A stretch of 64,000 nt of DNA from NCBI RefSeq assembly GCF_900141805.1, contig NZ_FQYN01000008.1, positions 124,001 through 188,000 of the forward strand. Reading direction: 5' to 3'. The notes beneath the pieces were generated by a model. It was not told the origin of the DNA. It saw nothing but the letters and a program-made list of their open reading frames with translations, and searched no databases. Made by a program: the position numbers and the translations under genes. This document shows positions 25,940-34,492 of the stretch, piece by piece. Within the stretch, counting starts at the first letter, position 1, and each line of letters begins with the position of its first letter. Origin of the DNA: Hymenobacter daecheongensis DSM 21074. GTDB lineage: Bacteria; Bacteroidota; Bacteroidia; Cytophagales; Hymenobacteraceae.

Positions 25940-28024
25940 GTGATAAACGCAACCGAACAAGAAGAGCGGGAATACCTGGAGCAGATAAAGGAGCAGCTGA
26001 CCCTGGCCATCCGCCGCGTGGATGAGGCCGTGAAGCAGTTTTCCAGCGAGCTGCGGCAGAAGAAGGAATACCTCCACGAGCACCAGTCCGGCATGGACGA
26101 CGCCGACATGGTGGCCGCCGGCCAGTCCATCGACCGCATGGCTTTTACAGGCGAGGCCAGCGTGGCCCGCAAGCGCCGCCTGCTCAAATTGATGCAGTCG
26201 CCCTACTTCGGCCGCGTCGACTTTACCACTCCCAACGGGGTAACCACGCCGGTGTACATCGGCGTGCACTCATTCGTGGACGAGCAGCGGCGCCACGGCC
26301 TCATTTACGACTGGCGCGCGCCCGTTTCCTCCCTGTTCTACGACTTCGAGCTGGGCGACGCTGCTTACACCACGCCATCGGGGGGGCTCGTGCGGGGCCG
26401 CATTGCGCTCAAGCGCCAGTACAAGATCCGCGACGGCCGCCTGGAGTTCGTGCTCGACAGCGCCGTGAGCATCCACGACGACGTGCTGCAGCGCGAGCTG
26501 GCCAAGTCCTCGGACGACAAGATGAAGAACATCGTGGCCACCATTCAGCGCGACCAGAACGCGGTGATTCGCAACGAAACGGCCCCGGTGATGATTATCC
26601 AGGGCGTGGCCGGGTCGGGCAAGACCAGCATTGCCCTGCACCGCATTGCCTTCCTGCTCTACCCCCACCGCGAAACCATCCGCGCCAAGGACGTGCTCAT
26701 TATTTCGCCCAACAAGGTCTTCGCCGACTACATCTCCAACGTGCTGCCCGAGCTGGGCGAGGAGTACATTCCGGAGATGGTGATGGAGGAGCTGGCCGCC
26801 GACCTGCTCGAGAACCGCTACCCTTTCCAGACCTTTTTCGACCAGGTAGCCACGCTGCTGGAGCGGCCCGACCCGGCGTTTATTGAGCGGATTCAGTTTA
26901 AGTCATCGACGGAGTTTCTGAGCCGGCTGAACCAGTACCTGCTGCACGTCGAGAATACCTACTTCACCCTGACCGACCTACGGGTAGGCAGCACCGTGGT
27001 GCCCCGGGCCCTGATTCAGGAGAAGTTCCGGACCCTGCACCGGGTGCCGCTGCTGAAGCGGTTTGCGCTGGTGGCCGAGGCCGTGCGGGCTCACGTGCGC
27101 GACGCGGCCCGCCGCAAGCTGACCGGGACCGAGAAAGCCACCATCGGGGAGGCCATTCCGCGCATGTTCCGCTTCCACAACGTGCTGGACCTGTACCGCG
27201 ACTTTTACCGCTGGCTGGGCCAACCCGGCTTGTTCCGGCACGACCACCGCGCGGGCCTGGAATACGCCGACGTGTTTCCGCTCATCTACCTGCGCCTGCG
27301 CCTGGAGGGCATCAGCGCCTACGACCACGTGAAGCACCTGCTAGTGGATGAGATGCAGGACTACACCCCGGTGCAGTATGCGGTGCTGGCGCGGCTGTTT
27401 CCGTGCCGCAAAACCATCCTGGGCGACGTGAGCCAGACGGTGAATCCGTACAGCGCGTCGTCGGCCGAATCCATCGAGCGGGTGTTTCCGCAGGCCGACG
27501 TGGTGAAGCTGCTGCGCAGCTACCGCTCCACGCTCGAAATCACGGCCTTCGCCCAGCGCATCACCCCCAACCCCGCCATCATCCCGATGGAGCGGCACGG
27601 CCGGGAGCCGCTGATCCTGCCCTGCGCCGGCAACGCCGAAGAGCTGGCCGCCATCCGGACGCTGGTGGCGGAGTTCCGGGACTCGGGCCGGCAGTCGCTG
27701 GGCATCATCTGCAAAACGCTCCGGCAGGCCACGCACGCGCACCAAGCGCTCCACGACCTGGGCAGCATCCACCTGCTCACGGCGGAATCGGCCACGTTCA
27801 AGGAAGGCGTCATCCTCACCACGGCGCACCTGGCCAAGGGCCTGGAGTTCGATGAGGTCATCGTGCCCTTCGTCTCGGCCCGCAGCTACCAGACCGAGGT
27901 AGACCGGAGTATGCTCTACGTGGCCTGCACCCGGGCCATGCACCAGCTCACGCTCACGTATTCGGGCGAACTGACGCCGTTTTTGGCGGATGCGCGGGAG
28001 GTGGTGACGGGGGACGCCGGGTAG
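25940..28024 (+). CDS. helD: HelD-like UvrD-family helicase / RNA polymerase recycling factor
   Basis: 694 residues. The N-terminal ~130 residues are a coiled-coil-rich arm (EREYLEQIKEQLTLAIRRVD). The helicase core then begins with Walker A GVAGSGKTS at residues 222-230. It continues with LVDEMQDYTP (Walker B, motif II), GDVSQTVNPYSA (motif III), LLRSYRST (motif IV) and VACTRAMHQL (motif VI). HelD proteins dissociate stalled RNA polymerase; UvrD-type DNA helicases share the core, but the N-terminal arm and size fit HelD. Start codon is GTG. Confidence 0.85.
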   Translation: MINATEQEEREYLEQIKEQLTLAIRRVDEAVKQFSSELRQKKEYLHEHQSGMDDADMVAAGQSIDRMAFTGEASVARKRRLLKLMQSPYFGRVDFTTPNGVTTPVYIGVHSFVDEQRRHGLIYDWRAPVSSLFYDFELGDAAYTTPSGGLVRGRIALKRQYKIRDGRLEFVLDSAVSIHDDVLQRELAKSSDDKMKNIVATIQRDQNAVIRNETAPVMIIQGVAGSGKTSIALHRIAFLLYPHRETIRAKDVLIISPNKVFADYISNVLPELGEEYIPEMVMEELAADLLENRYPFQTFFDQVATLLERPDPAFIERIQFKSSTEFLSRLNQYLLHVENTYFTLTDLRVGSTVVPRALIQEKFRTLHRVPLLKRFALVAEAVRAHVRDAARRKLTGTEKATIGEAIPRMFRFHNVLDLYRDFYRWLGQPGLFRHDHRAGLEYADVFPLIYLRLRLEGISAYDHVKHLLVDEMQDYTPVQYAVLARLFPCRKTILGDVSQTVNPYSASSAESIERVFPQADVVKLLRSYRSTLEITAFAQRITPNPAIIPMERHGREPLILPCAGNAEELAAIRTLVAEFRDSGRQSLGIICKTLRQATHAHQALHDLGSIHLLTAESATFKEGVILTTAHLAKGLEFDEVIVPFVSARSYQTEVDRSMLYVACTRAMHQLTLTYSGELTPFLADAREVVTGDAG

Positions 28025-28041
28025 TGGCGGCGGCTCCCGGG

Positions 28042-28117
28042 CGAGTTGCGTTAAGCAAGCTGTTTTGGTGGGTATCCTTAACTTGCTGGCGTACTGAGGA
28101 CGGGTTGACGCAACTTG
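28042..28117. repeat. Imperfect inverted repeat between helD and an AT-rich gene
   Basis: GCGAGTTGCGTTAAG (from 28042) is the imperfect complement of GTTGACGCAACTTGC (to 28117). A third related word GGGTTGCGTTGAGC follows at 28127. It lies exactly where base composition changes from GC-rich to AT-rich, so it could be a terminator or a recombination site. Confidence 0.5.
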
Positions 28118-28144
28118 CAGTGGCTGCGGGTTGCGTTGAGCCGG

Positions 28145-28774
28145 ATGTTACAGGGTATTTTAAGACGACAACCAAACAGACAGATACATAGACAATTGGA
28201 CGCATTTTTACTAATAGGTCTTTACATACTTGTATTCGTTGGCCTTCCAATTGCAATTGGTTGTTTGATTTATTTTGCCCCAAAGAAACTTGGCTATCCA
28301 AAGACAGGAAAGTATCTAACTATAATCTTTGGACTATTTATTTTGGCGGCTATTTTATCAGCTGTTTTTGAAGACCAACTTTTCACAAATAACAATGCAA
28401 AAGAACTTGTGGAAGAATATGAAGTTTTGTTGACAGACAAATTTGATTTGAAAGAAAATAAATCAATGTCTGGCATCGGTGATTATTACCACACATTTAC
28501 TTTAAAAATTTCAGAGCGTGACAAAAACAATGCAATTTTAAAGATTAAAGACTCTGACAACTTTAAAATAAACAATGCTTCAATAGAAAGCTTGCTTCAT
28601 CAACAACAAGAAAGGTATTTCGGCCCAAGAGTTATTCAAAATTACGAAACTGAAAATTCATATATCAGAGAGTATTTTCAGCCAAGTGGGCGAAGAGGTT
28701 ACGCGCCGACATTTAGAAGAATTTCAATAAGCAAGACAGAAAACGAACTAATATTTGAAGACATTAAAGAATAG
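28145..28774 (+). CDS. AT-rich membrane-anchored protein of unknown function
   Basis: 209 residues. Two hydrophobic segments lie near the N-terminus (FLLIGLYILVFVGLPIAIGC and YLTIIFGLFILAAILSAVF), followed by a ~140-residue soluble domain rich in Lys, Glu and Asn. No family recognised. The coding region is strongly AT-rich against its surroundings and uses AT-ending codons, indicating recent acquisition. The start is uncertain: several ATGs lie in the GC-rich 5' end, and I chose the one nearest the composition break. Confidence 0.65.
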   Translation: MLQGILRRQPNRQIHRQLDAFLLIGLYILVFVGLPIAIGCLIYFAPKKLGYPKTGKYLTIIFGLFILAAILSAVFEDQLFTNNNAKELVEEYEVLLTDKFDLKENKSMSGIGDYYHTFTLKISERDKNNAILKIKDSDNFKINNASIESLLHQQQERYFGPRVIQNYETENSYIREYFQPSGRRGYAPTFRRISISKTENELIFEDIKE

Positions 28775-28916
28775 AGAAACGCCTATAACATCAGATTTGC
28801 AATAGGCAGTGTTTCGTGCTCTGCAAAAAGCTTTGTGGTTAAATATAATTAATTCCTCCGCATGGACATTTGTTCTAAAAAAACACGCCCAGCCCAAACC
28901 CCCAAAAAAACCAAAA

Positions 28917-28943
28917 AAGCGCCACCCGAATCAGGTGGCGCTT
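28917..28943. terminator. Second copy of the GCGCCACC hairpin
   Basis: Stem AAGCGCCACC / GGTGGCGCTT. The flanks (AAAACCAAAAA on the left, GAAGTTTCAACGCAA on the right) match those of the terminator at 25367-25399, so this is a homologous module and not chance. Confidence 0.7.
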
Positions 28944-28959
28944 CTCGTTCCCCGAAGTT

Positions 28960-29088
28960 TCAACGCAAGCGGCGGGCGGCTTTGGCTACCAGAGCGGCCA
29001 GGCGAAACGGCCTGAGACACTACTTTATTCGCCTGAAAGCCAGGCCGAAGCGGGCGGGGCCGGCTTTCAGGCGGGAGCTTCGTAGGCC
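28960..29088 (-). pseudogene. Degenerate copy of the 73-residue gene at 25418
   Basis: The leftward frame contains PFRLAALVAKAARRLR, aligning with PLAVLVAKAIRRAARK of the intact gene. An upstream stretch, SSRL...RFGLAFRRIK, aligns weakly with SSPFTLARTCVFRRY. A stop codon interrupts the frame in the middle and another ends it about 30 residues early. The downstream hairpin is also shared. It is probably a decayed duplicate. The rest of the gap 28775-29140 holds AT-rich sequence with no gene. Confidence 0.45.
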
Positions 29089-29108
29089 GGGAAGGTTGTA
29101 ATTCCGTT

Positions 29109-29116
29109 CATCTTTG
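29109..29116 (+). promoter_or_regulatory. -7 promoter box (CATCTTTG) of menE
   Basis: CATCTTTG lies 25 bases before the ATG at 29141 and matches TAnnTTTG except at the first base. A TTG inside this box can be read as a start codon of a longer frame, which I reject for that reason. Confidence 0.4.
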
Positions 29117-29140
29117 TCGCCGGCTTTTCCCGCTTCGCTT

Positions 29141-30274
29141 ATGTCTGCTACTCCGCTCCTGCCCGATTCCCTGCTGCTCAACGGCCGCGAATTCCGCTAC
29201 GACGACATCCGCCAATACCCCGCCAACAGCCCCACCGACCTGAACGGCTACGAGGCCAAGGTGCTCGACTTCTGCCGTCAGTGGCTGAACGGGGCCCAGG
29301 AATTCGGGCTGCGCACCTCCGGCTCCACCGGCAAGCCCCAACTCGTGACCATGCGCCGCCGGCAGCTGGCCGCCTCCGCCCGCCGCACCGGCGAGTACTT
29401 CGGCCTGGGCCCCGGCGACCGGATGCTGGTGTGTCTGAACTGCGAGTTTGTGGGCGGCCTGATGATGCTGGTGCGCGGCCTGGAGCTAAACCTGCATATG
29501 ACCATCGTGGAGCCCCAGGCCGACCCGCTGGCCCTGGTGCCCGCCACCGCGCGGTTCGACTTCGCCTCCTTCGTGCCCCTGCAGCTGCGCGAGGTGCTGG
29601 CCCACAACTACGCCGCCCGGCTCAACCGGCTGAAAGCCATATTGGTGGGCGGGGCCACGGTGGAAAGCAGCCTGGAAAAGCAATTGCAGCCGCTGAAAGT
29701 GCCCGTGTACCTCACCTATGGCATGACGGAAACGGCCTCCCACATTGCCCTGCGCCGCCTCAACGGCCCCACCGCCACGCCCTTCTACAAGGTGCTGCCC
29801 GGCATCCACATCGGCCAGGATGAGCGCGGCTGCCTGACGGTGCGCGCCGACGTGACCGACGACCGCCTGGTGACCACCAACGACCGGGTGCGCCTACTCG
29901 AAGATCACAGCTTCGAGTGGCTGGGCCGCGCCGACTTCGTGATAAACTCTGGAGGCGTGAAGGTGCAGGCCGAAAAGGTGGAGCAGGTGCTGGAAGTGGC
30001 CCTGGCCGAGCTGGGCCTGCCCCACCGCGCCTTCGTGGCCGGCCGCCCCGATGCCCGGCTGGGCGAGCAGGTGACGGCCTTCCTGGAAGGCCAGCCGCTG
30101 CCGGAGGCCCAGGCCAAGAAGCTGCTGGCGCTGCTAACGGAGCGGCTGGAGCGCTATGAGCGGCCCCGCGAGCTGGTGTACGTGCCGCAGTTTCGCACCA
30201 CGGCCTCCGGCAAGCTGGATCGGCTGGGCACGGTGCGCAGCATTGCTACGGCACCGCGCAATCTGTCTTCGTGA
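29141..30274 (+). CDS. menE: AMP-binding enzyme, probable o-succinylbenzoate-CoA ligase
   Basis: 377 residues, an acyl-CoA synthetase (ANL superfamily) shorter than the usual 450-550, as in Bacteroidota MenE. ATP-loop TSGSTGKPQL is near residue 65 and YGMTETASHIALRRL is near residue 196. A DRVRLLEDHSFEWLGRADFV adenylate motif and a C-terminal TASGKLDRL lysine segment follow. It would activate o-succinylbenzoate for MenB. It sits ~5 kb from menI-F-D-B; the gap contains unrelated and foreign genes. Confidence 0.85.
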   Translation: MSATPLLPDSLLLNGREFRYDDIRQYPANSPTDLNGYEAKVLDFCRQWLNGAQEFGLRTSGSTGKPQLVTMRRRQLAASARRTGEYFGLGPGDRMLVCLNCEFVGGLMMLVRGLELNLHMTIVEPQADPLALVPATARFDFASFVPLQLREVLAHNYAARLNRLKAILVGGATVESSLEKQLQPLKVPVYLTYGMTETASHIALRRLNGPTATPFYKVLPGIHIGQDERGCLTVRADVTDDRLVTTNDRVRLLEDHSFEWLGRADFVINSGGVKVQAEKVEQVLEVALAELGLPHRAFVAGRPDARLGEQVTAFLEGQPLPEAQAKKLLALLTERLERYERPRELVYVPQFRTTASGKLDRLGTVRSIATAPRNLSS

Positions 30275-30299
30275 GTTGTCGGCTGTCATTTCAACCATC

Positions 30300-30467
30300 T
30301 GTCATCCTGAGCGGCGCGAAGCAAAGCGAAGGACCTTCCTCCGTTAAGTGACAAGCCTTTTGAAATGAGCAACGCCCTTTCCCGTTAGCGCAGGAAAGGG
30401 CGTTGGGCGTTGAAAAACGTTTTCTAGTAGCTGAAGAGGAAGGTCCTTCGCTTTGCTCAGGATGACA
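30300..30467. repeat. TGTCATCCTGAGC-type hairpin element, copy 1
   Basis: Left end TGTCATCCTGAGCGGCGCG and inner GCGAAGGACCTTCCTC pair with right-hand GAGGAAGGTCCTTCGC and GCTCAGGATGACA. A separate internal hairpin, CAACGCCCTTTCC / GGAAAGGGCGTTG, sits in the middle and could act as the menE terminator. A second copy is at 62136-62235. Confidence 0.88.
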
Positions 30468-30577
30468 GACGATATCAGGGTGGTCTTCGATACCAAACTC
30501 ACCCCGCCACTTCCGCTTCTTAACTATGTGAAAAAAGCCTTTGCTTTGTACTACTTTCCCATTCTGCCTTTTTCGCA

Positions 30578-32752
30578 ATGAAGCGTAACACAATTTCGGC
30601 GGCGGCGTTGCTGCTGGCGGCTCAGTTTGGCGGCGGTTGCGCCGGCACCACGGCCACAACCACCACTCCCACGGAAACAGCCGTAGCGGCGGCCACGGCG
30701 GAGGCCATAACGGACCTGGGCGCCCCCAAATCCACCCAGCCAGCCACGCCGGCCACCGACCAGCAGCCCGCCTTCCAGACCGTGACCGAGCAGGTGGCCG
30801 ACCTGCGCTTGCTGCGCTACCAGGTGCCGGGCTTCGAGACGCTGGAGCCGCGCCAGAAGGAGCTGCTCTACTACATGTACGAGGCCGCGCTGAGCGGGCG
30901 CGAAATCACCTACGACCAGAACTATAAGCACAACCTGCGGGTGCGCCGCACGCTGGAAGCGCTGTGGGCCGCCAACCAGGAGCGCATTGCCAACACCTCG
31001 AACACGAACAACGTGGATCAGGCCAACAAGCTGAACATCTACACCAAGCGGGTATGGTTCAGCAATGGCATTCACCACCACTACTCCACCCGCAAGTTCG
31101 TGCCCGAATGCACGCCTGCTTATTTCGCCGGCCTGGTGAAAAGCGTGGATGCCGGTACGCTGCCGCTGGAAAAGGGCGAAACCGTGGACCAGTTTCTGGC
31201 TGCCATCACGCCCATCATCTTCGACCCGAACGTGGCCCCGAAGCGCGTGAATCAGGAGGCCGGCAAAGATCTGCTGACTACCTCGGCCACCAACTTCTAC
31301 GAGAACGTGACGCAGAAGGAAGCGGAGGCTTACTACGCCAAAAAGATTGATAAGAAGAGCAAAACGCCCATTTCCTACGGCCTGAATTCCAAGCTGGTGA
31401 AGGACAAGCAGGGCCGCGTGTTTGAGCTGCCCTGGAAAGTGGGCGGCATGTACGGCGCGGCCCTCACCCAGGTGATTTACTGGCTGGGCAAAGCCGTGGA
31501 CGTAGCCGATACGCCCGAGCAGAAGCTGGCTCTGCAGCGCCTGATCCAGTATTACCGCACCGGCGACCTGAAAACCTGGGACGACTACAACATTGCCTGG
31601 GTACGCGACACGAAGAGCCGCACCGACTTGGTGAATGGCTTCATCGAGGTGTACGGCGACCCGCTGGGCTACCGCGCCACCTACGAGTCGGTGGTGTCGT
31701 TTAAGGATCTGGAGGCCAGCAAGCGCATCAAGGCCATCGGCGACGAGGCCCAGTGGTTCGAGGACAACTCGCCGATTTTGCCCCAGCACAAAAAGAAAAA
31801 CGTGGTGGGCATTACGGCCAAGGTGATTACGGTGGTGGTGGAAAGCGGCGACGCGGCCCCGGCCACGCCCATCGGCATCAACCTGCCCAACGCCAACTGG
31901 ATCCGCAAGGAGCACGGCTCCAAGTCGGTGAACCTGGGCAATATCGTGGACGCCTACGCGCTGGCTGATGCCGGCGGCACGCTGGATGAGTTTGCTTACT
32001 CGGCCGAGGAAAAGGCCCGGGCGCGGCAGTACGCGGGCCTGGCCGGCAAGCTCCACACCGATATGCACGAGGTAATCGGGCACGCCTCGGGGCAGATCAA
32101 CGCCAATGTGGGCACGCCCAAGGAAACCCTGAAAAGCTATGCCTCCGCCATTGAGGAGGGCCGCGCCGACCTGGTAGCGCTGTATTACCTGATGGACGAG
32201 AAGCTGGTCCAGCTGGGCGTGGTGCCGAGCCTGGAAGTGGGCAAGGCCGAGTACGACAACTACATCCGCAACGGCCTGATGGGCCAGCTGGTGCGCCTGC
32301 CCCTGGGCGAAACCGTGGAGGAAGCCCACATGTGCAACCGCCAGATGGTGGCCAAATGGGCCTTCGAAAAGGGCAAAAAGGACAACGTAATCGAGAAGGT
32401 GACCCGCGACGGCAAGACGTACTTCAGGATCAACGACTACCAGAAGCTGCGGGGCCTGTTTGGGCAGCTGTTGCGCGAGCTGCAGCGCCTGACCAGCGAA
32501 GGCGACTACGCGGCGGCCAAAAACCTGATTGAGACCTACGGCGTGAAAGTGGATCCCACCCTGCACAAGGAAGTGCTGGAGCGCTACGCCAGGCTCAACA
32601 TCGCGCCCTACGCGGGCTTCATTCAGCCGCGCCTGGTGCCGGTGGAAGTGGGCGGCAAAATCACGGATGTGAAGGTGGAATACCCCGCCGACTTCGCCCA
32701 GCAGATGCTGGACTACAGCCGCAAGTACAAGTTTCTGCCGAACTACAATTAA
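30578..32752 (+). CDS. Dipeptidyl-peptidase III-like zinc metallopeptidase (M49), lipoprotein
   Basis: 724 residues. A signal peptide ends at a lipobox-like GGGC near residue 21, so it is probably membrane-anchored and periplasmic or surface-exposed. A Thr/Ala-rich linker follows. The catalytic zinc site is H497-E-V-I-G-H (family motif HExxGH). The third ligand is in EEGRADLVALYYLMD, about 40 residues later. M49 enzymes release dipeptides from the N-terminus of short peptides. Length is near the family norm. A long antisense frame over this gene is a shadow of its GC-rich codons. Confidence 0.9.
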   Translation: MKRNTISAAALLLAAQFGGGCAGTTATTTTPTETAVAAATAEAITDLGAPKSTQPATPATDQQPAFQTVTEQVADLRLLRYQVPGFETLEPRQKELLYYMYEAALSGREITYDQNYKHNLRVRRTLEALWAANQERIANTSNTNNVDQANKLNIYTKRVWFSNGIHHHYSTRKFVPECTPAYFAGLVKSVDAGTLPLEKGETVDQFLAAITPIIFDPNVAPKRVNQEAGKDLLTTSATNFYENVTQKEAEAYYAKKIDKKSKTPISYGLNSKLVKDKQGRVFELPWKVGGMYGAALTQVIYWLGKAVDVADTPEQKLALQRLIQYYRTGDLKTWDDYNIAWVRDTKSRTDLVNGFIEVYGDPLGYRATYESVVSFKDLEASKRIKAIGDEAQWFEDNSPILPQHKKKNVVGITAKVITVVVESGDAAPATPIGINLPNANWIRKEHGSKSVNLGNIVDAYALADAGGTLDEFAYSAEEKARARQYAGLAGKLHTDMHEVIGHASGQINANVGTPKETLKSYASAIEEGRADLVALYYLMDEKLVQLGVVPSLEVGKAEYDNYIRNGLMGQLVRLPLGETVEEAHMCNRQMVAKWAFEKGKKDNVIEKVTRDGKTYFRINDYQKLRGLFGQLLRELQRLTSEGDYAAAKNLIETYGVKVDPTLHKEVLERYARLNIAPYAGFIQPRLVPVEVGGKITDVKVEYPADFAQQMLDYSRKYKFLPNYN

Positions 32753-32767
32753 CTTGTTCAGACTCTG

Positions 32768-32915
32768 AAGAACGGGTCCTGCTGAGCGAAGCCGAAGCAT
32801 CTCGCGTGCTTCGTTGCAACCTCACCCCCAACCCCTCTCCAAAAGAGAGGGGAGTCGGATGAAGCGGGCGAGATGCTTCGACCAGCGGACGCCAGATGAC
32901 GCCTGACCCGTTCTT
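32768..32915. repeat. Mosaic hairpin element (GAACGGGTC arms with CTGAGCGAAG insert)
   Basis: Outer arms GAACGGGTC (32770-32778) and GACCCGTTC (32905-32913) pair. Inside are GCTGAGCGAAGCCGAAGCAT and GATGCTTCGACCAGC, related to the 12914-13009 family. The centre CCCCTCTCCAAAAGAGAGGGG resembles the 57886-58133 element. It looks like several repeat families nested in one another. Confidence 0.75.
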
Positions 32916-32953
32916 TTCTCTTCTGTTTTCCTGAATCAACACTTCCTGCCTTC

Positions 32954-33343
32954 ATGAAACACTTTTTCCTTGCCACGCTCACGCTGCTGCTGTTTCTGAG
33001 CGCCACCGCGCCCTCGCAGGCCCAGACCACCAACGCCAACGCGGCCCGCTACGAGTATTGCGAGCTGCTGAAAACCGACTTTCTGACCACGCCCCGCAAG
33101 ACCAAAGGCAGCGACATTTTCGTGGACTTCGGCTTTGGCTACGAGAAGCTGGGCGAGAGTGATTTCGCCAAGCGCGAGGTAGGCAAGATGGAAGTACTTT
33201 CGACCCCGCTAAGCACGCTCAACTACATGGGTAAGCTGGGCTGGGAGCTGGTGCAGGTGTATTCATTGCCCAACGGGCAGAAAAACCAGCAGTCAACGCA
33301 CATGCTGTTGCGCCGCCTCACCACGGCTTCGGGGCCAAAGTAA
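32954..33343 (+). CDS. Exported protein with a DUF4177-like C-terminus
   Basis: 129 residues with a Sec signal peptide (MKHFFLATLTLLLFLSATAP, cleavage near SQAQ). The C-terminal segment LNYMGKLGWELVQVYSLPNG resembles the LNxxGxxGWELV core of DUF4177-type small domains. Function unknown. A perfect terminator follows at 33362. Confidence 0.75.
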   Translation: MKHFFLATLTLLLFLSATAPSQAQTTNANAARYEYCELLKTDFLTTPRKTKGSDIFVDFGFGYEKLGESDFAKREVGKMEVLSTPLSTLNYMGKLGWELVQVYSLPNGQKNQQSTHMLLRRLTTASGPK

Positions 33344-33361
33344 ATTGGTGATTTTCTGGGC

Positions 33362-33399
33362 AAAAAAGCCGGCTTCCTGCGCAGGAAGCCGGCTTTTTT
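33362..33399. terminator. Strong terminator
   Basis: A 38-base perfect palindrome with AAAAAAGCCGGCTTCCTGC on the left and its complement ending in seven T. It lies 18 bases after the stop codon of the 32954 gene. Confidence 0.92.
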
Positions 33400-33424
33400 T
33401 GGTTTATCAACCAAGTTGCCGCAC

Positions 33425-33581
33425 AGCCGCAGCGCGGCGGCAGGTTTGTAGTAAGTCATCGAGCAAATAGAACCAAGCCGCGTAGCGGTGACAGAACCGC
33501 CCGAACGACTCTGTCACCGCTACGCGGCTTTGTCTTGCGTACTTTGCTCCTTATCTACAAACCTGCCGCCGCGCTGCGGCT
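33425..33581. repeat. Nested inverted repeat with 27- and 21-base perfect arms
   Basis: Outer arms 33425-33451 and 33555-33581 (AGCCGCAGCGCGGCGGCAGG...) and inner arms 33475-33495 and 33510-33530 (AAGCCGCGTAGCGGTGACAG...) are perfect complements. The whole can fold into a stem with an internal stem. It lies between convergent genes. Confidence 0.88.
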
Positions 33582-33596
33582 ACGCTGACGCCTAGT

Positions 33597-34283
33597 TTAA
33601 TCGTCGGCGCGCAGGCCGGTCTGGCTGAAAAGGCGGCGCTTGAAGCGCAGGGTCTTATACAGGTCGCCGAGCGAGACTTTGGCGCGGCCGTAAAACACGG
33701 GGCCGTTCAGCTCGCGCTGCAGATTGCGCGGCACGAACACCGGCTGCCGCCAGCCTAGGCCCGTGCCCACCGAAAACCAGCGAAACACCCGCATCTGCCC
33801 TGCCACGGTAGGCTCGGCCAGCCAGATGGTTTCTTTGGGGGAGCGCAGAATGGTGCCGTCGGGCACGAAAAAGCGGGAGTAGGATTTGCCCACGCCCAGC
33901 TGCAGCTGGCTGCTCATTTCCCAGCGCCGGGTCCGGATGAGCACGTACTCGCCGTAGCCGGCCACGTAGCGAAAGCGCAGCTCGGAGCGGGTGGTGGCGG
34001 GCAGCTCGGCGGGCAGGGGCTGGCGCGAGGGAATAGGGCTACTAAGCAAGTACACGCCGATGCCCGTGCGCACGCGGCCGCGCCACTCCACGCCCAGCTT
34101 GAGGCCCAGCAGCGTCACGTAGCGGCGGTTGAGGATGGAGTTGCGCACATCGAGCTGAAACACCGGGCGGCGGTGCAGCTGGGCGCTGTCGGTGGCGTAG
34201 TCGGCACTTTGGGCCACGGCCGGGCCGGCCAGCAACACGCCGCCCAGGCTCCCCACCAGAATCTTTTTAGCCGCCTTATTCAC
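33597..34283 (-). CDS. Exported protein, possibly outer-membrane beta-barrel
   Basis: 228 residues read from a GTG start. The N-terminus KKILVGSLGGVLLAGPAVAQ is a good signal peptide. The rest alternates hydrophobic and polar residues with many Arg/Tyr, as in small outer-membrane barrels. No family recognised. A longer ATG frame runs through the promoter and is Pro/Arg-rich junk. The TACCTTTG box only five bases upstream of GTG suggests an almost leaderless transcript, unless the true start is downstream. Confidence 0.6.
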   Translation of the reverse strand: MNKAAKKILVGSLGGVLLAGPAVAQSADYATDSAQLHRRPVFQLDVRNSILNRRYVTLLGLKLGVEWRGRVRTGIGVYLLSSPIPSRQPLPAELPATTRSELRFRYVAGYGEYVLIRTRRWEMSSQLQLGVGKSYSRFFVPDGTILRSPKETIWLAEPTVAGQMRVFRWFSVGTGLGWRQPVFVPRNLQRELNGPVFYGRAKVSLGDLYKTLRFKRRLFSQTGLRADD

Positions 34284-34287
34284 GGCC

Positions 34288-34295
34288 CAAAGGTA
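34288..34295 (-). promoter_or_regulatory. -7 promoter box (TACCTTTG), immediately before the GTG at 34283
   Basis: On the minus strand TACCTTTG is an exact TAnnTTTG match and ends five bases before the proposed GTG. Confidence 0.45.
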
Positions 34296-34432
34296 CGTAC
34301 CCGGCCGGTAACTGGTCGTTTTTGGGCTGAATTTGCCCCCATTGGGCCACCGCCAGGACCGAACCGGAGCTTCACCCCCACCGATTCGCCGCTTCACCCG
34401 GCGCGGCGGCGGGTTCACCGGCTTGCGGCTTT

Positions 34433-34460
34433 TTTGCGGGGGCCGGGCCGGGTAGCTTTG
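34433..34460 (+). promoter_or_regulatory. Promoter (TTTG - 16 bases - TAGCTTTG)
   Basis: TTTG at 34433-34436 and an exact TAnnTTTG match, TAGCTTTG, at 34453-34460, 33 bases before the ATG at 34493. Same spacing as the men promoter. Confidence 0.6.
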
Positions 34461-34492
34461 ATCTGTTCCTACCATCAAACGTCCCGCTTCCG

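Noticed and set aside
30551..32800. 749-residue open frame antisense to the M49 peptidase
   Set aside because: The sense strand encodes a complete peptidase with its zinc motif. The antisense frame is His/Gly/Val-rich with no domain, as expected from GC-rich third positions.
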